The position numbers were made by a program, and so were the translations under genes. A stretch of 11,614 bases of DNA from contig CAJOMY010000043.1 of NCBI GenBank assembly GCA_905235775.1, positions 1-11,614 of the forward strand, given 5' to 3'. The notes beneath the pieces were generated by a model. It saw only the letters and a list, made by a program, of their open reading frames with translations. It searched no databases and was not told the origin of the DNA. Below are positions 7,083-11,614 of the stretch, one piece after another. This DNA is from an uncultured Bacteroidales bacterium (GTDB lineage: Bacteria; Bacteroidota; Bacteroidia; Bacteroidales; UBA932). The number at the start of each line of letters is the position of its first letter. Position 1 is the first letter of the stretch.

Positions 7083-7089
7083 TAAAACT

Positions 7090-8271
7090 ATGAAGAAAGT
7101 TGGACTGTTTATCGACAGCTGGTATCCCATGGTGGACGGCGTGATCAAAGTGGTGGACAATTATGCCCGCCGCCTCGTCCGGTACTGCGACGTCGTGGTC
7201 TTCTGCCCGGAGGTCCGGGGCTTCAGCAAGGCAGAGGACGCCGGGCTTCCATATCAGGTCGTGCGTTGCACGTCCCTGCCCATGATCCGGAACGATTACA
7301 GCATCCCGGCTCCGATCCTCGATCCGGTCTTCGAGGCCCAGCTTGCGCGGAGCGGCATCGATTTCGTCCATATCCATTCTCCCTTTTCGCTCGGTTTTTC
7401 GGGAGTCCGGTATGCCCGGCTGCACAAGCTGCCCGTCGTGGCCACCCTGCACAGCCAGTACAAGCAGGACTTCGAGGGGCCGCTGAAGTTCAAGTTCTCC
7501 GTCAATATAGCCATGGATTCGATCATGCGCGCGTTCAACGCCTGCGACGAGTGCTGGGCGGTGAACGGCGGGATCCAGGAACTGTACGAGCGGGAATACG
7601 GCCTGACGGCCCCGTGCAAAGTGCGGCTCAACGCCACGGATCATCAGCCTGTGCCCGATCCGGAAGCGGCGGCCCGCGTCGTCAACGAGACCTATGGTAT
7701 TCCGGCCGATGCGATGGTCTTTCTTTTTGTCGGCCGCATCAATTTCATCAAAAACATCGATTTTACCGTCCGTGCCCTGGCCCGTGCCAAGGAGATGGGA
7801 CTCCGGAATTTCCGCATGCTTTTCGTCGGCCGGGGCCAGGATGAAAAGGCCCTCTCGGAGCTTGTGCGTGCGCAGGGGCTGGAGGAAGAGGTGGTGATGT
7901 GCGGCCTGGTGTCCGGCCGGGAAATGCTGGAGAAGCTCTATTCCCGTGCGAAACTGTTCCTGTTCCCGTCGCTGTACGACGCCAATTCGCTGGTCCAGAT
8001 CGAGGCCGCCTGCCAGGGCACGCCGACGCTCTTCCTGGAAGGTGCGAAGACGGCCGCGACCGTCACGCCGGACGTCAACGGCTTCATCTCCGCGCCGGGC
8101 GAGGAGAACTACGCCCGTGCCATTCTGGACATCCTCGGCGACGAAGAGCGTTACGGGCGCGTCAGTGCCGGCGCCCGCCGCGACCTCTACCTATGCTGGG
8201 ACGAGGTCGTGCGCGACGTTTACGCAGACTACTGTTCCCTTGCTTCCAGAAAGAAGGGTAATCGACGTTGA
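7090..8271 (+). CDS. Family 4 glycosyltransferase (GT-B fold), possibly glycolipid-forming
   Basis: A 393-residue retaining glycosyltransferase that would move a sugar from a nucleotide donor to a lipid or glycan acceptor at the cytoplasmic membrane face. The N-terminal acceptor domain starts KKVGLFIDSWYPMVDGV, with the Gly-rich acceptor loop, and contains VHIHSPFSLGFSG (93-105). The C-terminal donor domain begins FLFVGRINFIKNIDF (211-225), followed by MLFVGRGQDEKAL (243-255) and LFLFPSLYDANSLVQIEAACQG (289-310). In the family's E-x7-E donor motif the first Glu is replaced: D297 is eight residues before E305. The pattern SLVQIEAA...GTPTLFLEGA resembles GT4 enzymes of the diacylglycerol glucosyltransferase type, but acceptor and sugar are inferred. 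No membrane segment is evident. The initiator ATG is fixed by the 7-base distance to the promoter element; no other Met lies before residue 14. Confidence 0.9.
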   Translation: MKKVGLFIDSWYPMVDGVIKVVDNYARRLVRYCDVVVFCPEVRGFSKAEDAGLPYQVVRCTSLPMIRNDYSIPAPILDPVFEAQLARSGIDFVHIHSPFSLGFSGVRYARLHKLPVVATLHSQYKQDFEGPLKFKFSVNIAMDSIMRAFNACDECWAVNGGIQELYEREYGLTAPCKVRLNATDHQPVPDPEAAARVVNETYGIPADAMVFLFVGRINFIKNIDFTVRALARAKEMGLRNFRMLFVGRGQDEKALSELVRAQGLEEEVVMCGLVSGREMLEKLYSRAKLFLFPSLYDANSLVQIEAACQGTPTLFLEGAKTAATVTPDVNGFISAPGEENYARAILDILGDEERYGRVSAGARRDLYLCWDEVVRDVYADYCSLASRKKGNRR

Positions 8272-8340
8272 ATCTGAAGTCGGCCGGACATCTCCTCTGC
8301 GTCGCGCCTCGAAATTAGCGTGCCGTATTGTCTTGAACCG

Positions 8341-8374
8341 AAGTGAAAAGACAGAAAAATAATTCACTTTTTTG
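8341..8374 (+). terminator. Weak AT-rich hairpin with T-run after the GT4 gene
   Basis: AAGTGAA (8341-8347) and TTCACTT (8363-8369) can pair around a 15-base loop, followed by more T residues. The stem is short and AT-rich, so termination would be weak. The rest of 8272-8340 shows no gene or clear signal. Confidence 0.3.
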
Positions 8375-8376
8375 AA

Positions 8377-8392
8377 ATATCGCTTGCGATAT
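8377..8392. promoter_or_regulatory. Dyad 1 upstream of gpx: candidate operator
   Basis: ATATCGC-TT-GCGATAT is a perfect 7+7 dyad with a 2-base centre, covering the -33 region of the gpx promoter. Its right half and flank (CGATATAAA) recur 36 bp downstream. MarR-family repressors bind such dyads, and an OhrR-type MarR gene is in the same operon; assignment to that protein is inference. Confidence 0.5.
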
Positions 8393-8405
8393 AAAAATAA
8401 AGTCG

Positions 8406-8413
8406 TATATTTG
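8406..8413 (+). promoter_or_regulatory. -7 promoter element TATATTTG for the gpx-ohrR operon
   Basis: An exact TAnnTTTG match, 28 bases before the preferred ATG at 8442. The -33 region (CTTGC, 8383-8387) is the centre of dyad 1. The expected transcription start is near 8420, inside dyad 2. Confidence 0.7.
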
Positions 8414-8414
8414 C

Positions 8415-8426
8415 ATCGTGAACGAT
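8415..8426. promoter_or_regulatory. Dyad 2 over the gpx transcription start: candidate operator
   Basis: ATCGT-GA-ACGAT is a 5+5 dyad. With its flank it aligns to dyad 1 as ATCGnnnnCGATATAAA (8379-8395 and 8415-8431), identical in 13 of 17 positions with all differences in the central four bases. A protein bound here would block transcription initiation. Confidence 0.45.
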
Positions 8427-8441
8427 ATAAACAAAAAGTAT

Positions 8442-8984
8442 ATGGCAAAGATTTATGATTTCAAAGCCCTGGACAACAAGGGCGCAGAGGTGGATTTCGC
8501 ACAGTTTGAAGGCAAAGTCCTCCTGATTGTCAACACCGCTTCCAAATGTGGTTTCACTCCGCAGTATGACGGCCTGGAGGCCCTGTACCAGAAGTACAAG
8601 GACCATGGACTCGTCGTCATCGGTTTCCCTTGCGACCAGTTCGCCAACCAGGAGCCCGGAAACGATGCGGAGATCGCCGAGTTCTGCCGCATCAACCATG
8701 GCGTGACCTTCCCGCTGATGGCCAAGGCCGACGTGAACGGACCTGCAGAGACCCCGGTCTTCACCTACCTGAAGTCCGTCGCTCCCACCGAGGAATACAA
8801 GGGATTGAAGGGCAAGGCCACGCATAATATGCTGAAGCGGCTCAGCAAGAGCGTGGAGAAGGACAGCGACATCCTGTGGAACTTCACCAAGTTCCTGGTC
8901 AACCGCGACGGCACCGTCGTCAAGCGTTTCGCCCCGGTCGCCGAGCCCGACTCCTTCGAAAGCGACATTCAGGAGATGTTATGA
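8442..8984 (+). CDS. gpx: Glutathione peroxidase-family thiol peroxidase
   Basis: A 180-residue cytoplasmic peroxidase that reduces hydrogen peroxide or organic hydroperoxides. NTASKCGFTPQY (31-42) holds the peroxidatic C36, where animal enzymes have selenocysteine. The rest of the catalytic tetrad is present: Q70 in GFPCDQFANQEP (61-72), and W146-N147 in ILWNFTKFLV. C64 and C82 are further conserved-type cysteines, so a thioredoxin-linked mechanism is more likely than glutathione use, as for most bacterial members. An in-frame GTG at 8418 would add eight residues but coincides with the expected transcription start, so ATG 8442 is chosen. First gene of an operon: its stop overlaps the ohrR start by ATGA. 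Two near-identical dyads flank its promoter, suggesting peroxide-responsive repression. Confidence 0.93.
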   Translation: MAKIYDFKALDNKGAEVDFAQFEGKVLLIVNTASKCGFTPQYDGLEALYQKYKDHGLVVIGFPCDQFANQEPGNDAEIAEFCRINHGVTFPLMAKADVNGPAETPVFTYLKSVAPTEEYKGLKGKATHNMLKRLSKSVEKDSDILWNFTKFLVNRDGTVVKRFAPVAEPDSFESDIQEML

Positions 8985-9430
8985 CGCATCCCCGGTTCAA
9001 GCTCGAGAATCAGCTCTGCTTCAGGCTTTACACCGCTTCGCGCCTGATCACGCAGGCCTACCATCCGCTGCTCTCGGAATACGGACTTACTTACCCACAG
9101 TACCTGGTGCTCCTGGTACTGTGGGAAAAGGATGCCCAGCCGGTGAACGACATCGCCAAGCGGCTGATGCTTGAGACCAACACCGTCACGCCGCTGCTCA
9201 AGCGCATGGAGACCGAAGGCATCCTGACACGCACCCAGGGCAAGAAAGACGCCCGGCAGATGATTGTCAAGCTGACGAAGAAAGGACAAGAACTCCAGGA
9301 GCAGCTGGTCTGCGTCCCCGAAACAGTCGGCAGCTCCGTCCTGTGCGGAAACGTGACGCCGGAGACGATGCCGGCGCTCTACGCCATGCTGGATGACATC
9401 ATCTTGAATCTGAAAGTACATAACCGTTAG
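8981..9430 (+). CDS. ohrR: OhrR-type MarR family peroxide-sensing repressor
   Basis: A 149-residue winged-helix regulator. ENQLCFRLYTASRLITQAYHPLL (9-31) and EYGLTYPQYLVLLVLWE (33-49) match the OhrR subgroup: C13 is at the place of the conserved sensor cysteine, and tyrosines at 17, 27 and 38 fall in the region that contacts it. The DNA-recognition part is VNDIAKRLMLETNTVTPLLKRMETEGILTR (about 55-84), followed by the wing (GKKDARQMIVKLT). C111 and C122 lie in the C-terminal dimerisation region; C122 could be the partner of a two-Cys OhrR that forms a disulfide with the facing subunit. The ATG overlaps the gpx stop (ATGA), with AGGAG 5 bases upstream inside gpx, so translation is coupled. Family knowledge: OhrR represses ohr or peroxidase genes until organic hydroperoxide oxidises its cysteine. 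Inferred: it represses this operon. Confidence 0.88.
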   Translation: MTHPRFKLENQLCFRLYTASRLITQAYHPLLSEYGLTYPQYLVLLVLWEKDAQPVNDIAKRLMLETNTVTPLLKRMETEGILTRTQGKKDARQMIVKLTKKGQELQEQLVCVPETVGSSVLCGNVTPETMPALYAMLDDIILNLKVHNR

Positions 9431-9452
9431 TATCCCTATCTGTCAGGAGCTT

Positions 9453-9710
9453 ATGGCATCCCGGCCCCACTGGAGTCCGGACGCGGACTTCGCCTCGAGT
9501 CGCTTCCTGATCCGCAGGATGGACACGGCCGGTTACATCAAGCCGGCCGATGTCCCCGAGGCGCGGCTGCCCCTGATCGGGTTCGTCTATGTGACGTCCG
9601 GGGAAGTGCTGGCCGACGTGGGCGGAACGCCTTTTCTCTGCCAGCCCGAACACCCCTGGACCACCCGGACAACTTACAAAAAGAGGATGTATTCCTTGGA
9701 AAAGTCTTAG
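9453..9710 (+). pseudogene. 3'-truncated AraC-type regulator: N-terminal cupin fragment
   Basis: An 85-codon reading frame, 22 bases after ohrR, preceded by AGGAG 3 bases from the ATG. Residues about 14-65, including YIKPADVPEARLPLIGFVYVTSGEVLADVGGTPFLCQPEH, resemble the start of the cupin sensor domain of AraC-family regulators of Bacteroidota. The similarity stops at PEH (65-67); the rest of the cupin and both helix-turn-helix motifs are absent. The tail (TTRTTYKKRMYSLEKS) is encoded by the intrinsic terminator of the opposite ferritin gene, and the TAG stop falls at the loop-stem junction, so the tail is not natural coding sequence. In the +1 frame after PEH, PGPPGQL faintly recalls the IPPGQ that normally follows, which may mean a small indel or deletion near 9652. 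Most likely a decayed gene; a retained small protein is less likely. Confidence 0.6.
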
Positions 9711-9723
9711 AATACATCCTCTT
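9676..9723 (-). terminator. Strong intrinsic terminator of the ferritin-like gene
   Basis: AAGAGGATGTATTC (9681-9694) and GAATACATCCTCTT (9710-9723) form a perfect 14-bp stem with a 15-base loop. Read on the minus strand the stem is followed by a T-run (CCTCTTTTTGT), the layout of a Rho-independent terminator 36 bases after the ferritin stop. On the plus strand it also ends the gpx-ohrR operon but with only a poor T-run. Confidence 0.85.
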
Positions 9724-9758
9724 CACTTTATTCAGTCGTCGGTTTCCGCTTCGGAAGC

Positions 9759-10214
9759 TTAGAGCTGCTTGACCAGCCAGTTCTGGAGGCCGATCTTCTC
9801 GATGAGCTCGAGCTGGGTCTCGCTCCAAAGCATGTCTTCCTCCTCGTCCAGAGCGTAGGCCTTCAGGATGTCGTAGGTCTTGAGGTCATCTGCCAGGGCG
9901 AGGACGCACTGCTGCAGGATGGGAACCTGCTCGTGGGAGACGGCGAGGTCGGCTTGGATGTATGCAACGGGATCGGCGGTGACGGGCATCGCAGGCGCGG
10001 CTTCCACCTTGGGCGTGCCGCCGAGATCCAGGATGCGCTCGATGAACTGGTCCACCCAGCCCATTTCTTCGGCTGCATGTTCGGTGTACTTCTCACCCAG
10101 CTTGACGAAACCCTGATCAGCAAAGATCTTGGCTTCCACTTTGTGTTGGAGGGACTGTGCGGCAAGGCCGGTTGCATAGGCCTGAAGGGCCGCGATAGAT
10201 TTCTGTTTATCCAT
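9759..10214 (-). CDS. Bacterioferritin-like protein (ferritin-like four-helix bundle)
   Basis: A 151-residue cytoplasmic protein of the ferritin-like superfamily, about the length of bacterioferritin (Bfr). Two stretches are close to Bfr: EEMGWVDQFIERILDLGGTP (49-68) and WSETQLELIEKIGLQNWLVKQL at the C-terminus. Bfr stores iron as a ferric mineral and oxidises Fe(II) at a di-iron site. In an alignment from memory with E. coli Bfr, the Glu and the Met of its E-M-x-H segment are kept (the Met is the haem ligand), but the His ligand is Trp here, the first-helix Glu (E18) becomes Leu, and the His of the last-helix E-x-x-H becomes Asp. The ferroxidase centre may therefore be altered or lost. No TAnnTTTG element is seen in the 28 bases upstream, so it may be read from the GH2 gene or from a promoter inside it. 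It ends at a strong terminator. Confidence 0.83.
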   Translation of the reverse strand: MDKQKSIAALQAYATGLAAQSLQHKVEAKIFADQGFVKLGEKYTEHAAEEMGWVDQFIERILDLGGTPKVEAAPAMPVTADPVAYIQADLAVSHEQVPILQQCVLALADDLKTYDILKAYALDEEEDMLWSETQLELIEKIGLQNWLVKQL

Positions 10215-10242
10215 GGTTCTTATGATTTTGTGTGTTTTAATT

Positions 10243-11614
10243 TTACGGTCGGATGGGGCGGATGGTCAGCGTGTGCTCGTGCGCGGTGGGGTAGGCGCGG
10301 TAGGCGCCGAAAATGCCGCGGGCGGTGTCGCCGACGCCGGAAGTGGCGTAATCCAGATTCAGCGTGACGTCGCCGCCCCGGACCAGCTGGTACTGGTAGA
10401 CAGCCTTGGTGAGGTTGTCCGTCGTGCAGTCATAGGCGTTGAAGGCGAACGGGCTGTCCATGGAGAACTCCAGGCCGGCTCCGGAGGCGTCCGTCAGGCG
10501 GACCCAGCGGCTGTCCGTCCGCAGGCCGTAGTCCTGCGGGATCAGGTACGGCTCGTACATTTCGTCCATGTCGGACTTCCAGATGCCGATCCTGTAGCCG
10601 GTCTTGCGGTCCGGATAGGATGCCTGGGGTCCGCGTCCATACCACTCGACTTCCCGCAGCGACTTGTCCAGGCTCAGTGTCAGGCCGATGCGGGGCAGCC
10701 AGGCGGGCATCTGCCCTTGCGGATGCACCCGGTGTTTCAGTGTCAGGGTGCCGTCGCCGGCAATGCGCCAGCTGTAGGTCTCGTCGAAGCCGTTGTAGGA
10801 GCGTCCGCTGATGTAGGCGTCCAGCTGGGCGTCGCGCATGCTGCCCCGGGCGGGCAGCGCCAGGTCGCGCACATCGATCAGGACACCGTCCCCGGCTTCC
10901 CGTGCCTGGACGGATACGGGAATGAGGTTGAGCTTGTCCAGGCCGGCGGCATAATAGTGGGAGGCCAGCACCTGGCGGTGCCCGATGGAGCCGTAGCCGG
11001 TCACTTCCGCACGTCCGGCGCTCATCCCGTTCCAGCCGTCCAGTTCGTTGGCGAGCGGAGCGCGCCACACATTGAGGCGGAGCGGCTCGGTGATCCGTTC
11101 CCGGCCGCCGATCCGGGCCGAAACCAGCGCGCCGGTCCCGGCGTCGAAACGATACTCGAATCCGTCGCCGGAAGCGACGATCATGCCGGCATCCTGCGTC
11201 AGGCGGACGCGCCCCCCTTGGGCCGCTTGTGCCGGAGCCGAGACGTTCCAGCCCGTCAATTCGAACTGATCCCAGGATACCTCATGCCCGGCGGGCGCCC
11301 AGATCTCGTCGCGCTTGAGCACGGAACTGATGGTCAGCCGGTATTCCTTGCCGGGAAGGGCCTGGGGCCGCACCAGCGGGATGCGGACCGTCTTGCGGCT
11401 CAGCGGGGCCACGTCCAGGTCCATCGTCCCGGTGGCGAGCGTGTCGGCGTCGGCCGTCAGGGTCCAGGTAGTCTTGTAGTAGGAAGCATTGAGGAAGTGG
11501 TTCCGGTTCCAGACCTCCACCCAGCCCGTCTCCGGATCTGCGAGGGTAAAGGAGAGTGGTTGCGCACACTTTTTCACTTCCCACATTTCCGGCTGAATCG
11601 CACGGTCGGGGAAC
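10243..11614 (-). CDS. GH2 beta-galactosidase-like enzyme, C-terminal part (partial)
   Basis: The C-terminal 456 residues of a LacZ-type glycoside hydrolase; the gene enters from the right edge, reading FPDRAIQPEMWEVKKCAQPL, the end of the catalytic barrel. The catalytic glutamates lie outside the window. A beta-sandwich domain (DUF4981 type, VEVWNRNHFLNASYY to LTGW) follows, then the large C-terminal beta-galactosidase small-chain domain: NVWRAPLANELDGW, VEWYGRGPQASYPDRKTG, LIPQDYGLRTDSRWVRL and a final LNLDYATSGVGDTARGIF. The WYGRGP and PQ-x-G-x-R-x-D-x-RW motifs are diagnostic. E. coli LacZ has a substrate-contacting Trp in a D-D-S-W segment near its end; here that place reads GDTARGIF, so lactose need not be the substrate. 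The internal Met at 11586 is not a start. The gene is followed after 28 bases by the ferritin-like gene on the same strand. Confidence 0.93.
   Translation of the reverse strand, partial: FPDRAIQPEMWEVKKCAQPLSFTLADPETGWVEVWNRNHFLNASYYKTTWTLTADADTLATGTMDLDVAPLSRKTVRIPLVRPQALPGKEYRLTISSVLKRDEIWAPAGHEVSWDQFELTGWNVSAPAQAAQGGRVRLTQDAGMIVASGDGFEYRFDAGTGALVSARIGGRERITEPLRLNVWRAPLANELDGWNGMSAGRAEVTGYGSIGHRQVLASHYYAAGLDKLNLIPVSVQAREAGDGVLIDVRDLALPARGSMRDAQLDAYISGRSYNGFDETYSWRIAGDGTLTLKHRVHPQGQMPAWLPRIGLTLSLDKSLREVEWYGRGPQASYPDRKTGYRIGIWKSDMDEMYEPYLIPQDYGLRTDSRWVRLTDASGAGLEFSMDSPFAFNAYDCTTDNLTKAVYQYQLVRGGDVTLNLDYATSGVGDTARGIFGAYRAYPTAHEHTLTIRPIRP

Larger units (their letters stand above)
7051..7085. repeat. 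11-bp inverted repeat formed by two divergent promoters
   Basis: TTACAAAGATA (7051-7061) and TATCTTTGTAA (7075-7085) are exact reverse complements separated by 13 bases. Each arm contains a -7 element TATCTTTG, one per strand. Symmetry may simply reflect two promoters of identical sequence, or may be a regulator site spanning both. Confidence 0.7.

Noticed and set aside
5649..7085. Plus-strand open frame of 478 codons opposite the DUF1846 gene
   Set aside because: Antisense shadow; the minus strand carries a full-length known family.
8418..8441. GTG start for gpx, eight codons upstream
   Set aside because: It coincides with the expected transcription start 5 bases after the -7 element and with dyad 2; ATG 8442 gives the usual family N-terminus.
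8876..8980. 35-codon upstream extension of ohrR
   Set aside because: It is an out-of-frame reading of the gpx 3' end. The ATGA overlap at 8981 and AGGAG upstream fix the start.
1..11614. Search by eye for CRISPR repeats, tRNA/rRNA, insertion-sequence ends, phage genes or a defence system
   Set aside because: No spaced direct-repeat arrays, tRNA-like cloverleafs, transposase motifs or defence domains were recognised. All long frames are accounted for by ordinary families.

Overview
The window reads as a chromosomal segment of a GC-rich member of the Bacteroidota, most likely an uncultured gut or rumen Bacteroidales. First genes of transcripts are preceded by the Bacteroidota -7 promoter element TAnnTTTG (TATATTTG at 1254, 2950 and 8406; TATCTTTG at 7075 and, on the minus strand, 7061-7054; TAATTTTG on the minus strand at 1240-1233). 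Those genes lack Shine-Dalgarno sites. Two products carry lipoprotein signals, and a GH9 glycanase and a LacZ-type GH2 enzyme fit a polysaccharide-degrading lifestyle. Species cannot be fixed from the sequence.

Layout: (1) 1-1230, minus: a UvrX/YqjW-like Y-family DNA polymerase, with the first codons of a coupled downstream gene at the window edge. (2) 1284-2252, plus: a Gfo/Idh/MocA oxidoreductase, divergent from the polymerase. (3) 2267-2875, minus: a nitroreductase-fold lipoprotein, convergent with the oxidoreductase and divergent from (4) 2994-5513, plus: a GH9 lipoprotein with an unrecognised N-terminal region. (5) 5529-7025, minus: a DUF1846 protein, divergent from (6) 7090-8271, plus: a GT4 glycosyltransferase; their two promoters form one 11-bp inverted repeat. 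(7) 8442-9710, plus: a redox operon of thiol peroxidase (Gpx family), an OhrR-type MarR repressor overlapping it by ATGA, and a 3'-truncated AraC-type sensor domain. (8) 9759-11614, minus: a bacterioferritin-like protein and, upstream, the C-terminal half of a GH2 beta-galactosidase-like enzyme cut by the window edge. A strong intrinsic terminator at 9676-9723 closes the minus-strand unit.

The genes do not form one pathway. The most coherent unit is gpx-ohrR: a peroxidase with a peroxide-sensing repressor, preceded by two near-identical dyad elements exactly 36 bp apart that flank the promoter and are good operator candidates. The ferritin-like gene converges on this operon and is a plausible functional neighbour (iron and oxidative stress), but nothing in the sequence shows joint control. 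I saw no tRNA, rRNA, CRISPR array, insertion sequence or phage gene, and no gene-free stretch longer than about 170 bases. The window is mostly ordinary core and accessory metabolism; the points of interest are promoter architecture and several enzymes with altered active-site residues or unusual location.
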